Shown here: one piece after another, positions 11,860 through 23,247 of the stretch
How positions within the stretch are numbered: the first letter of the stretch is position 1
Layout of the letters: every line of letters begins with the position of its first letter
From: Datisca glomerata
Lineage: Eukaryota; Streptophyta; Magnoliopsida; Cucurbitales; Datiscaceae
DNA: 64,000 bases
Assembly: GCA_003255025.1 (NCBI GenBank)
Contig: QANY01005060.1
Coordinates: 434,001 to 498,000 of the forward strand
Reading direction: 5' to 3'
Position numbers and translations under genes: made by a program
The notes under the pieces: generated by a model
Database searches by the model: none
The model's input: the letters and a program-made list of their open reading frames with translations, nothing else
Told to the model about the DNA's origin: nothing

Positions 11860-12640
11860 ACTTTCTTCTAGGAGCTCTAATCTCATTCAGTAAATAATTT
11901 TAAGAAACTGACTTCCGTAGCTCTGTAGCGACATATGATTTGCCACATAAGTATTATTGTGTTGGTGAAGCTTAATAAATGAAGCTGGCAGTTCTGCACG
12001 TTATCATGTCATAAGTTTTGATTGAGAGTTCCAAATTGAATTTCGTGAAATTCTTTAAGAAGTTGATTTTTCAATGCTTCTGATGATATATAATTTGCTA
12101 TGTAATTGACTTCCAATTGACGCAGTATAATTTTCAAAATTGTATGTTCTTCAGAATCTGCCTTCCTGAACAAGCGTAACTTTTGATTGAAAACTTCAAA
12201 TTGAATTTTGTAAAATTCTCCAATAAGTATACTTATATATCTTTCTGATGATATAAGATTCATCATGTAGTTAGATTCCAGTAAATGCAATTTTATTTTT
12301 GAAGTTGATCATTTCGCATAATCTGTTTTCTTGAGCTGCTTAATGAAAATTGTTATAACTTGTGCTCAAGAACTCGAAATCAAGTTTTGAAAAATTCTTC
12401 AAGAAGTAGACATCCATATCTTTCTAAAAATATATAATTTGTCATATAAAACTATCTAAATCGGTATATTTTAGAATTTAAATATGAAAAGTGTGAATGT
12501 ATTTACTTTCCTCAACAGCACCAACGAAAATCATCATAACTTTTGATTGAGAGCTCAAAATTGATTTACGTAAAATTTTATAAAAAGTAGACTTCCATAT
12601 ATTTATGGTGATATATGATTTTTCATGTAATTTCCTTCCA
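11860..12640. repeat. ~165-bp tandem repeat with GATGATATATGATT core, element B
   Basis: About five diverged units, each with a TCATAACTTTTGATTGAGAG-like start, a TCTTYAAGAAGTAGACTTCC middle and a GATGATATATGATTTGCCAT end. The minus-strand open frames here (12009-12290, 12478-12687) are translations of the repeat. Confidence 0.78.
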
Positions 12641-12754
12641 ACATTTTCTATTTCCGTTCCCGTTTCCATACTCATAGCCATTTTCATTTCTGTTGTCGTC
12701 TCGTAGTGGATCCCGTAACCATTTTATGTACTCAGCCATTCTTGTTGTCACATT

Positions 12755-13275
12755 TATTTTCCCGCCGTCATGACATTTATTTCCCGTTCTCGAGACTTAT
12801 TCTGTTGTCAAGACATTTCTTTTCCCGTAGTCAGAAAATTTATTTCCCGTTGTCAAGACATTTCTTTCCCGTTCTCAATACATTCATTTCCCGTTCTCAA
12901 GACATTAATTTCCCGCTCTCAAGATATTTCATTCCCGTTCTCAAGACTTTTCTTTTCTCATTGTCAAGACAATTATTTTTCCGTTCTCAAGAATTTTTCC
13001 GTTGTCAAGACAATTATTTCCCGATGGCAGGACAATTATTTCCCGTTCTAAAGACATTTATTTCTCATTCACAAGACATTCAATTCCTGTTCTCAAGACA
13101 TTTCTTTCTTGTCTTCAAGACTTTTTTTCCCATTCTCAAGATAATTTTTCCCGTTCTCAAGATTGTTCTCTTTCTCAAGACATTCCTTTCTCGTTCTCAA
13201 GACATTTATTTCTCGTTCTCTGTTTCCCGTTCTCAAGACTTTTCTTTCCCGTTCTTCAAGACTTTATTTATCGCA
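12755..13275. repeat. 21-22-bp minisatellite TTTCCCGTTCTCAAGACATT, about 24 copies
   Basis: The unit TTTCCCGTTCTCAAGACATT with short variable tails repeats for about 520 bp just before the 3' LTR of element B. Because the period is close to a multiple of three, it leaves long open frames in more than one frame (for example 12706-13332, 208 codons, RSQDI/SRSQ-like repeats), which are artefacts. A diverged relative occurs at 4570-4790 in element A. Confidence 0.92.
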
Positions 13276-13510
13276 GATCAAACAAATTCTCTCTTTTTGG
13301 AAACTGATAATGATGTAAAAGAAATAAGCTAATCGAATATGGAAGGAATGAGTTTACTATTTTTTGAACGAACAATAAAGAACTAAGCCAATCTTTTCCC
13401 CTTGCCGTTTCCGCTTTCGTTGTTGAGGGGGTGACGCGTTTGATTTGGTTTTTGGCATTTTAGGAGGGATTTCTCGAGTTTTTCTCTTACTCTCAATGAA
13501 AGCATCAAAA

Positions 13511-13794
13511 TGTAAAGGATTTTTTTTCTGTATGGGTACCCTTTACGAACACCAAATAATAAATATAATAATTTAAAGAGAGGATGAGAGAATAAATGCA
13601 CTATCATTTAGGTGGAAAATCCTTAAAGAGAAGAAAAATCACGGAAGATTTATGATATTCTCTTCTGTAAATGACTTTACATTGTTGATGATGAGAGAAG
13701 AGAGAAGAGTAAATGCTATGTGTAAAACTTTGCTTAAGTTGCATCTCTTTCTCTCCTCCCTCCATTTCTTACATGAGTATGTACTTTTAAGTCT

Positions 13795-13852
<58 letters not shown>

Positions 13853-14175
13853 GTAATAATAATAATAAAGGGGGGGATGATCACACCCCCTTATGTTTTC
13901 GATTGATGGGATATTTGTTAGGTGAACGCCTCTCCTATTGATGGGATCTTTATCAGGCGAACGCCTCCCCTATTGATAGGTCTCTTTCAGGTATGGGGTC
14001 CCGTGCTCAGCTTATCCACTATATCATCTTGTCAGTGTCGAATTAATCGTAATTGTAGGATCCATCACGCAATTCTAATCTCCTTCTTCCCACTCTCATA
14101 CGTCGGAGATCTTCTTGATCCTTCTTGATTGATTTTCCTCTGTCCATGTGACATGGCGAGGATTTTGACTGTTCA
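13511..14175 (+). repeat. 3' LTR of element B
   Basis: About 665 bp, TGTAAAGG...CTGTTCA, followed by AGATC. It contains a long AAT microsatellite (about 13797-13868) that is roughly twice the length of that in the 5' LTR, which explains most of the length difference between the LTRs. Confidence 0.85.
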
Positions 14176-14180
14176 AGATC

Positions 14181-14902
14181 ATTATGAAAAGTTATTTAAG
14201 CATTTAAAAAATACATGGAGGATAAAACTTATTAACTAAAAGTCTATAATGATGTTGACAATGAAATGTAATGCTCATCAAATTCTAACTTACAAATCTT
14301 TATAAATCTTGTTAATTCTGAACTTATAAATCTTTGAAAATATTTTTAAAATATTATTTCAGTCCAATTCCGTGAAGTTTAAATTCGATTTGATTTTTCA
14401 AAAAATGACAGACCCCAATCGTGGACACCCCTAATTCTACCTTCGGGTATCTGCGCAATAACCTAATGATACGTATATATTAAGATGGTTGAATAGTTTT
14501 GGATATATATTAATATAGACATCATATAGATGCACGAATTTGGGTAAGAACTAGATGTTATGTTATCCATCCTGTTGACCCATTTATATGTACATAAAAT
14601 GTATAAATGAGTGATTATACATTGATCAAGTTTTAAATGACTAAGTGATACGATACTCATTCACAGGTTAATTTATTTAATCATTTTAATGAATCATAAA
14701 ACATCAACTTATAAATGATTTGCTATATCACTTGGTCATTTAAAATTTGGTTAATTACTTGGTCACCCTAAAATTCTTCTATATAAATATATAATACACA
14801 TAAAATTCAATATTAATTATTATAAATTTAAATAATGAGATGAAAATAAAAATAAAATTCCCCAAAACCTAACTCAGTTAGCAAACTTTCACTTTTCATT
14901 TT
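14181..14902. other. Intergenic AT-rich DNA with a MITE-like segment
   Basis: No gene seen. At about 14640-14770, words such as GACTAAGTGATA and TATCACTTGGTCATTTAAA face each other in inverted orientation. They resemble the 153-bp foldback element found at 50660, and a related fragment at 40960-41050. Start of the LINE target duplication at 14903. Confidence 0.45.
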
Positions 14903-15189
14903 CTACTCTCCACAACTTTTTTTTGAAGCAAACATTATTCATTAACAGAAACGAGAATCCTCAAACAAGACATCCCCTATGGCAGCTGGAAAATCCTCTA
15001 GCTAAACCGAACAATTGGCTTTAAAAAAAATCTAATTTATCAACCTATGGGCAGCCTCGTTACTACTTCTAGGAACATAACTAAGGGTGCAACAAAAAAA
15101 TATCTAAATAAGACATGCAATCTTTAACAACGAAACTCAAATCACCATGGGTTCTGACACACCCAAGCAAGCACTCACCGTGATTAAGG

Positions 15190-15375
15190 AGTCTAATTCT
15201 ACCAACTGATTAGAAATCCAATAGAGTCAGCCAAGATGAGACCTTCCAAAAGAGCTAAAGCCTCGACTACCTCCGCCGAACAATTACCCGTGATCCTTTT
15301 GTCATGGCAACAAGTATCAATGTTTAGCTTGAAGCTACCAACTGGCGTAGGGAGCCAATGGTCTGGCATAGTTCT
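15190..15375 (-). pseudogene. LINE RNase H (RVT_3) remnant
   Basis: Minus-strand translation gives WLPTPVGSFKLNID followed by SAEVVEALALLEGLILA, matching the start of the plant LINE RVT_3 RNase H domain. It is incomplete, and the middle of the domain appears deleted. Confidence 0.75.
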
Positions 15376-15721
15376 CACAGCACGAGGAGGAAATGATTGA
15401 TTCAGGGGAGTAGCAGTGTTACTTCATCAAGGAACTTAGAAGCCCAGCATATATTGCGCCTCCCATTGTACTAGTTTCGCCCAAAGACAACCTCATTCAT
15501 ATTCCACCAAATAGACCAACAAAGAGTAATGAACAAAGGAAAATCTGAGGCTGAAAGAGTCTCCATGGCAGTCATGAAATAGTCCAACATCACGTCAGAT
15601 CTGGGAAAATTTAGTACCGTATGGAGAGAAGTTCTCTATACCTCCTTTGTCATCTTACATAATATCAGAGAATGGACAAAAGTTTCCTTCTTACCACACA
15701 AAGAACATTCAGTAGATGTCA

Positions 15722-16018
15722 TTATACCACGAGATGCCAAATTATAAGGCAAGGGAGATAGTTTTGGGCACCTTTCCAAGTAAAAACCTTTATCTTACGG
15801 GGAAGCTTTAAATTCCATAAGGACTTCCACCATCTCTCTAAAAGGGGGCTCGAGGCCTTTTTCGTAGAGGAGACCGATAAGGCCACTCTATACCCAGTTT
15901 TTACAGTATAATGACCAGATTTATCATAATGCCACAAAACTCTATTAGCAAAGTTAGATCTGGGGAGTGGAATAGCTAATATGTGCTCAACATCCTCCAA
16001 AAGGAAATAAAAGGACAA
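15722..16018 (-). pseudogene. LINE zf-RVT (zinc-binding, C-terminal to RT) fragment
   Basis: An open stretch of 98 codons with NRVLWHYDKSGHYTVKTGYR and SLWNLKLPRKIKVFTWK is the conserved zf-RVT block that follows reverse transcriptase in plant LINEs. It is isolated from the RT by stops. Confidence 0.88.
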
Positions 16019-16299
16019 AAGGTCATCTCTCGAACCTTATCATCAATAAATTCAGTCACCATAATTTCAGAAAAGAGAGCAGGGGAATGAGTTATAACCT
16101 TAAAATGAAGTGGCCTGGGGATCCATTTGTCTTGAAAAACCTTGATGGATAAACCATTTCCCACTTATCATCTCAACCCCATGTTTAGGAGATCTATGCA
16201 CCATAGAATAATCTTCCAAATAAAGGACCCGCAGCAGCATCCAAGAAGTTTAAGTCCCTCAAATACTTGGCTTTAAAAATTCAGATTAAGAGAAACCCC

Positions 16300-17430
16300 G
16301 AGTTTTAAAACAACTGCCACGTCTGCTTCGCGAGAAGAGATTTGTTAAATGGCTCCAAAACTTTGAAACCAAGCCACCCTCCATCTTGGATGTACATAAC
16401 ATTTTCCATGATGTCCACTGCATCTTAGGGCCTGAGTCGGTGAAACCCCACAAAAAATTAAGCGTTACAATTTCCACCACTTTGCACAATCCTTTAGGGA
16501 GTCTAAAGCAACTCATAGCAAATATCAGAATAGCTTAGATCATCGCTTTAATTAATAAATCTTTCCCTACTATTGAGAATTGTTTCTCTCTCTCCATCTC
16601 ATAAGTAATTTCCTGATTTTAGCCACAATATTGCCAAACGATGTCTTCTTCCTCTGATCGAGGTTCATCGGGAGACCCAAATAAGATTCAGGATAGAGTC
16701 CTATGTTGCTATTAAGAATAGAAGCTAAAGGCTTTCTCAAATGATCAGGGGTAGTCGAGCTGAGGATATAATCAATTTATCTGAGTTAACAATCTGACCA
16801 GATGCTCCTGCGTAGAAAGGGAGGTCCTCAGCTATACCAAAACATGAGGTGTCTTTTTCTCTACTGAATACGAGAGTATCATCAGCAAAAATAAATGACA
16901 AATGGTCGGGCCTCTTCTACAAATTGGGCTACACTGAATCTTCCTAGAATCTAGTGATTTCCTTAATAAACTAGACAACCCCTCCGTGCAGATAAGGAAC
17001 AGATAAAGGGATAGAGGATCCCCTGGCAGAGACCTCTAGTAGAATTTTTTTTGTCATGAATAGATATGTTGATAATGAAAGAGGAGCTAACTCAGGCGAT
17101 GCACTGCCGAATTAGAGAGACCCATATGTCAGGAAATCTCATTTTCCTCATGACTGCAAAGTGATAATTTCTCGACTCTGTCATACGCCTTACTAACATC
17201 AAGCTTAATTATAGCAAACCCCAAGTTTCCAGATGTTCGCTTCCTCATCGAATGAATGATCTCAAAAGCTGCGACAATGTTATTTGTAATCTGACGGCCC
17301 CCCAAAAAAGCATTTTGATTTTATGAGATTATTGGCTGGAGGATTGGTTTTAGCTTGTTTGCAATAGTTTGAGCAACAATTTTATACAAAACATTACATA
17401 AGATGATGTGTCGGAAATCTTTAACATATC
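16300..17430 (-). pseudogene. LINE reverse transcriptase remnant
   Basis: Read on the minus strand: DFRHIILCNVLYKIVAQTIA, KLKPILQPIIS, stop, NQNAFLGGRQITNNI, then GFAIIKLDVSKAYDRVE, and the catalytic FADD encoded at 16878-16889 (HLSFIFADDTLVFS). A thumb-like part follows at 16516-16286 (LPKGLCKVVEIVTLNFLWG). The in-frame stop in the fingers and several frame changes show inactivation. Confidence 0.9.
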
Positions 17431-18262
17431 TCAATTTTTTTTACCTTCGGGATAGGGGCAATAAGAGTCGAATTGACAGACTAAAAGTCAGAATCATCAT
17501 TAAGACAACTCAGGCACACCCAAGCAATATCCTCCCCTATAACACTCCATAATTTTTTTTGTAAAATATGGTTGAAAAACCGTCGGGACTTGGGCTTTTG
17601 GTTGGGTGCATGCTTTGTAAAGCAATCCAAACTTCATATTTCGTGAACGATTTGGATAGAAAAGAAGATTACTCTCTGGATGATTTTTTCAATTGCGTTA
17701 GCCATTTGACTCATATCTTCCTCTATGGGGTTAGAGGATTGGAAGAAAGAGTTAAAAAAGTCTGACACAATGATGCTCGTCTCATTCTGATCTTCTTTCC
17801 AGGTACCAAATCTATCAAGCAAACCTATAATGGTATTTCTCCTTTTACTTTTCGACCAGTTTACTCTTCATCTCTGTTGCCAAAACATTTCTTCTTGAGC
17901 TTGGAGGTTCTTGAGGACATTTTTTAGGTAACCAACTCCAGTCCAATCCATACACAAAGGGTCTTCGTACAATAGGCCTTCTACATCTTTGAAGTCTGGT
18001 TTATTTTCCGAGCAAGAGAAATGAATTTGCTTCTAACCCAAGCTTTAACTTTAGCTGCATAACAGCTCAACTTCGATATAACATTGACCAAACTTGTACT
18101 AGAACTCCATGACTTCCATGCTTCTTCAATAAATCCAGCATATTCCTCATCCTCATCCCGAATGGACTTAAAATGAAACCGTCGAGAGACTATCAACCTG
18201 CCATTTCCTTGAACTCCTCTAGACAGACAATAAAACAATGCTCTATGATATGAAGAAATGTA

Positions 18263-19028
18263 TCAATCATGCTCAGCGAAAGCCATGGGAAACAAAGCTC
18301 TCCAAGGATGATAATAAAGCCCACTGTCTAGTCTTTCCCTAATGTTTGCATGTCTTTTCCTCTTGTTATTCCAGGTAAACTTTGGACCCTTGAAATCAAT
18401 CTCCATAAGATTACAATTGTTTAAGGTTCCCCGGATATTCTCCATCACATTTTCCTCCCTCAGACCACCCCCCAATTTCTCCATAAAATCCCCACAAATA
18501 AACCAGGGCATATTCAACATCCTTCCCAACTTCCACAACAGACTCAATGAATGAGTTATGTCACTTTTTTCAAGGTTGCCATAGAATCATACGAATATCC
18601 ACACTACCCCATCCTCCATTTTCACGTGAGAATCTATATGACCCTCAAAGAAGGATTTTGTCTCTAAATTAATTGAGTTTTTCCAAAACCCCCACTACGT
18701 CCTTTACTAGGAACAACAAAATAGAATCGAAACCCAAGAGAAAGCGTAACTCATTACCTCTTTTATTCGAGTACTGATCCTCCAGAATTAAGACCAAAGT
18801 GGGTTCTTTGTTGGCCAACAATCTCTCTAGTGATCTAAATGCTCGTTGGTTCCCAAGCCCTTGAGCATTCCATTTCAAATGATCATTGCGAGCAACAAGC
18901 TCTATCAAAGAGACCCACTGTTGGGGGATTCGATTGGGTTGATTGATTGAGGGACAAAATTTCTTACTTTTCTCTAAGACACTACCATTCTGAGCTGGGC
19001 GTTTCCCGTGAAATTCCTCTACATGCAA
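18263..19028 (-). pseudogene. LINE apurinic-type endonuclease remnant
   Basis: WNAQGLGNQRAFRSLERLL starts the endonuclease/exonuclease/phosphatase fold that nicks target DNA. WFICGDFMEKLGG and GPKFTWNNKRKRHANIRERL continue it in a second frame. The join near 18560-18670 is broken. Confidence 0.88.
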
Positions 19029-19581
19029 ATAGCTCGAAGATAACTCATTTCTTCATGTTTTTTGCTTCATTTTCCATTTATCGGATCTACTTTGGATTAT
19101 TCCTTCTGAAGCAATAATGAACTAGTCCATCTTCACCGTTCCACTATTTTCTATGCCCTATCAGTTTGGTTTGACTTTCCTTCAGGCCCAATTTTATTAG
19201 TTGTGCCTTGGGCTTATTTAGGTAAATCTAAATAACTCATTAAAATTCCTTTCCCCTTTAGTGTACTCATCTCCTCCATCCCCTCTATCATCACGCAATC
19301 ATTTGTAGTTGATGTGGCATTCTCATATTGGGGAACATTTCCATTGCACCCGTCTCCTTGCATTGTCACCTGAACACCCGTAGAGTGCTGACCATCCTAC
19401 TTCAACGCTCATTCCTTAATCTTGTTTTTTTTCTGCGCCTCCCTCTGATTGTCCTTTACCGACTATCTGGTCCCCCTCCTTCCGACCATTCTACGGTGGT
19501 TTTTGCATCTCTTAGCTTTCGATGATAACCAAGTTCCTGCATATTAATTTTGGATAATCATCTGTTTCCGATGAGCTCCCT

Positions 19582-20352
19582 TCACCCTCTGGCCTTTTTT
19601 TTTCCTTTTTTGTGATCGGACTCTAAGCCATTCCCCAAACTGGTGCTTTGATTTCCTGGAGCCTCTGTCCTCTTTAAGACTATGGGGGCAGTCCTTTTTG
19701 ACATGATCAATACACCCACAAACATAGTAGAAATTCGATGATCACTCATATAATTGAAAATGACCCACATAACTTTGCCATAGTTATCTACTCGTATTTT
19801 GACACCTCTTCTTAGGGGTTTTGAAATGTTCAAGCGAACTCGTAATAGAAGGTATTTTGTGAAGAAATCTCCCTATAAGTGCTCATTTACCCTAATTTAC
19901 ACCACTATATTTCTCCCAATTGTTTCCGCCATTTGAGCTGCCATATAGAGGACCGACAGATTGAAAACTCTAACCCATACGTTAAACTGTCCATGTGTGT
20001 TTGAAGGAGTTGATGATATCATTGAATCTCCCTAAGGACTACTAAGGCCTTATCAAAATTCCACAGTTCCTTTTGGGGCACATTCTTCTCGTCCAGTCCA
20101 TTTTCAAACTCAAAGAGAAATAGAGCTTCTCCCATTGCTCTAATCTTAACATTCCTCTATGGGTTCCAGATTTGGGAGCATAGTGTTTTTGAAAGCTGAA
20201 AGATTAATCAAACATATAGTAAGGACCTTACCCAATAAACTGTGATATGGGTCTATTTCCTTCACGATAACTTCACTCTGAACATCTACTGTGTTGTTTT
20301 CTTCCTCCATAAGTGAGAGCTTTTCCCATTTCTCCGTGATAGATTCCATTAT
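19582..20352 (-). pseudogene. LINE ORF1 (DUF4283/CCHC nucleic-acid-binding protein) remnant
   Basis: The start MESITEKWEKLSLMEEE and KVLTICLINLSAFKNTMLP fit the DUF4283 region of plant LINE ORF1. RRGVKIRVDNYGKVMWVIFN and a CCHC knuckle follow at 19720-19800. At least two frameshifts lie between these parts. Confidence 0.85.
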
Positions 20353-20609
20353 CGTTGAGCACTTTCGCCTGAAAACCTCACCCACTCAACAAAAATGGAC
20401 TGCATCCACACACCTAGGGGTTGGAAGGAAAACTCTTAGAAAGGACAAGAGAAAAGCCTGTGACTTTCCCATCATGCTACTCTCTACAACTTACTTTTAC
20501 TTTATACCAGAATATTATGGTTGGATTCTTAATTATCACTTTTATGTTAGCTTATATGAATTTATCTATTTCACGTAGCATTATAAATCCTTTAGATAAC
20601 GATTTTAAA

Positions 20610-20827
20610 AGATTTGTGTATATATATCCATATCTTTTGTGTAATTCAAATGGATATGATAAAGAAAGATATGAATATCATTCTATCCATAATTTCATAT
20701 CTAACCATACTCATTAACATCTTTACGCCATATCTGTTGTGTATTTAGGATGGATATGATAAAGAAAAACATGAATATAATTCTATCCATAATTTCATAT
20801 CTAACCATACTCATTAACATCTCTACG
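20610..20827. repeat. Two tandem ~100-bp copies
   Basis: The segment containing TGGATATGATAAAGAAAGA, ATTCTATCCATAATTTCATA and CATACTCATTAACATCT occurs twice in a row (about 20627-20728 and 20729-20827) with few differences. Confidence 0.85.
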
Positions 20828-20830
20828 TAT

Positions 20831-22026
20831 TTAAGAATAGGGTAAACTACAGTTTTACCCTCTATAGTTTAAGATAGTTTTTGTTTTAGACCCTACACTT
20901 TAAAAATTTATAAAGTAGATCCTATAGTTATATTTTACATTCACGTTAAACTTTCCGTAAACCCCCTACTTAAAAATATTAACGTTCTGTCCCAAAAGTC
21001 TTACGTGGAAATTTTTTTAACGCCACATCACTCGATTTTGTACCTCAACAACCATGTCATTTTAAAACCCCCATTATCTTTCCTTTCTTCTTCCCTCTCT
21101 TCACGAATGGCCATTGTTGCAGACTTTCGAGTACAACATATTCGCAATTTTCTTCCCCCATTTTCTTCCTTCTTCCCCCAGTGATTTGCTTCCCCTACTT
21201 CATTCATATCCCTAAGTAAATTAAGTTGGTTACCCTTTGAAGGAAAATATTCATTTTTTATCCTTTTTCTTTAATTATTCCGTAATGAGAATTATACAAA
21301 ATAACAGAACTATTATTGCATAATTTAGAGGTGATTTATGGTCATTATTGGGCAATTTGTGATGTGGGCTTTATTTCTCTAGGCCATTTTTGGTGTTCTC
21401 GTGTTTAATCTAAAATGTGTTTTCTTCCTTTTGGCCATTGATGTTTGATTTGGTGTAGATGAAATCAAATTCATCTAATTTCGAGTATTTTGGGGTTTAA
21501 TTTCAAGAGGGTTACTTTGGATCTTGATGGGTAAGCAAGTAACAATAACAAAATTTACAAGAGAGATTAAAGGGTTAAAGGTCAAAGGACCTTTACCAAA
21601 AGCGAGAGTAAGAGTTGGAAATTGCCAAGCCAAACAAGAAAAAAAGTTGTGGTGCCTCTGATATGAACAAAGGAAAGAGTAAAGTCTGCAACAATGACCA
21701 TTCATGATTAGGGTTTTATTGAGGGGGAAGAAGGAAGAAGAAGGGAAAGATGAAGGGAATAATTAAAGGTATTTTAGAGATTTCATCCTACATGGCAGCT
21801 GAGTATATTAAAATGTTGATGTGACGTTAAACTACTTGTCACGTAATGCCACGTAGGCAGACCGTGATATACCGTTATTATTTTTAAACGGAAGTGTCAC
21901 ACAAGGTCTAACGTGATATAAAAATGTAATTGTATGATTTACTTTATAAATTTTTAAAGTATAAAGTCTAAAATAAAAACTACTACAAACTGAAAAGGGT
22001 AAAACTGTAATTTACTCTTAAAAATA
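20831..22026. mobile_element. Non-autonomous MULE with long terminal inverted repeats, 9-bp target duplication
   Basis: The ends at 20840 (GGGTAAACTACAGTTTTACC) and 22017 (reverse complement GAGTAAATTACAGTTTTACC) are inverted repeats. Similarity between the arms runs for about 160 bp and resumes inward, to AATGGCCATTGTTGCAGACT near 21107 and its partner near 21700. The 9-mers TTAAGAATA (20831-20839) and TTAAAAATA (22018-22026) differ at one base and fit the 9-bp duplication of Mutator-like elements. There is no transposase. The unique middle (about 21180-21650) carries only the weak minus-strand open frame 21475-21705, without known domains. Confidence 0.82.
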
Positions 22027-22129
22027 TTATGAAAATATAAATGAAACTATAGAGATAGTATGAAAAAATCTCCAAATCTTGGGGTCAAAACTGTAAGAAA
22101 AGGAACTCCAAGAAAAGGAACTCTCTCAT

Positions 22130-22130
<1 letters not shown>

Positions 22131-22187
<57 letters not shown>
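22131..22187. repeat. (GA)n microsatellite, 57 bp, in leader of SPPL1-type gene
   Basis: Uninterrupted AG repeat upstream of the signal peptide peptidase-like gene, in the region expected to hold its promoter or 5' untranslated first exon. Confidence 0.97.
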
Positions 22188-22188
<1 letters not shown>

Positions 22189-23247
22189 CCCTTCAGAGCT
22201 ATCAGAAGTCGACGGTTAGTCTTCGGTGTAATTGCCTTTTAGAAACCCAGACAATCAACTCGTTCTAGATCTTCATCTCCCTGAATGTGCATCTCTCCCT
22301 ATCTGTATGCGTGTTTTGATAATGTCTCGGTGTGTGCGAATTTTGGTTTCAACTGTTTGCTTGCTGAACCCTAGATATTTTTAAACAGTTGCTGAGAAAA
22401 TTGGAGGATTAGAGCTAGAGATGATATCTGATACTAATGTCTGACTCTCTTTTATTTTTGTTACAAAGATAAGGTAGATGTGTTAGAAACCGTCAGTGGA
22501 GGATTTCATTTTCTTGAGTGCGTGGGAGGGCCTTAGAAACTGGAAACTTCTTTCATGGTTTTCCTGAATGTTCAGTTTCGAGCTAAATGGATGGCGAAAG
22601 CAGTATCTGGTTCTCTGATTGAAACCTGTAGACTGAGTTTCTGTATATTCTTGGACTATATTTGTGTGCCCTAGTTTCATCTCCGTAAGGACCAGAAAGT
22701 GTGGATAAAGGAAGTTTATCGATTTCATGTTTATTTTTGAAGTGATTAAAATACAAAATATTATAGCATCAAAAAGAAATCCTTCCGTATCCAAATATTC
22801 CAGAAAAAAATTGAATTTTTCGTTGTTCAATGGTGTCATTGCCAATGAATTTTTTTTTCATCTGATCTGCTTTTGTGTAGAAAATTTGGTTTTGTTAATG
22901 GTTGAAATACTCGTTTTAAGTGATTTGACAAAAAAAAAATTGTTTTAAGTGGAATGAGTGAGGTAATGTTTGAAGGTTGATTAGTCTTATTTGTAGCTCA
23001 ACCCTGAGTGGTTGTCTAGAATGTATATTAGCTTTATGTTTGTCAATGTTCCGCATCAAGTAATTTTTTTTGTGCTTTTCATTGAATGTGATTGTTTTTT
23101 GCAGGTTGCATGCATTTTCTCTAGTTAAGTTTAAATCGGAGGGAAAAAATGCAACTTTGGCTACAAAGTTTGTGATTGTGGTGCTTTTGCTGATTTTCCC
23201 TGTATAAAAGTGAAAGAGGGAAGTTGGGTTTTTGCTTTTAGTTAGTT

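Larger units (their letters stand above)
9576..14180 (+). mobile_element. LTR element B: non-autonomous, no gag/pol, 5-bp target duplication AGATC
   Basis: The LTRs at 9581-10187 and 13511-14175 begin TGTAAA and end TGTTCA. They are flanked by identical AGATC at 9576-9580 and 14176-14180. The interior (10188-13510) lacks any retroelement protein domain and shares several non-coding blocks with element A: the segment after the 5' LTR, the TTAGGCTCCTT repeats, the GATGATATA repeats, and a stretch around GATAATGATGTAAAAGAAAT (about 13304 here, 6907 in A). It is a sister non-autonomous element inserted in the same orientation 1.5 kb downstream of A. Confidence 0.87.
14903..20492 (-). mobile_element. 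Full-span but inactivated L1-type LINE with RNase H, minus strand
   Basis: The element reads from 20476 down to an A8 tail (T8 at 14917-14924 on the plus strand). It is flanked by the near-identical 16-mer CTACTCTCYACAACTT at 14903-14918 and 20477-20492 (one mismatch), a target duplication typical of target-primed reverse transcription. ORF1 starts near 20352 (MESITEKWEKLSLMEEE, DUF4283-like) and carries a zinc knuckle remnant near 19720 (YVCGCIDHVKKDC, first Cys lost). ORF2 remnants in order are endonuclease (WNAQGLGNQRAFRSLERLL near 18880; WFICGDFMEKLGG near 18500), reverse transcriptase (17420-16300, with AIIKLDVSKAYDRVE and FADD), a zinc-binding zf-RVT domain (about 15960-15760) and an RVT_3 RNase H (about 15375-15190). 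Many stops and frameshifts make it dead. Confidence 0.93.

Noticed and set aside
12706..13332. Open frame of 208 codons on the plus strand
   Set aside because: It only translates the 22-bp minisatellite; an overlapping frame is open as well, and the residues are SRSQD-type repeats.
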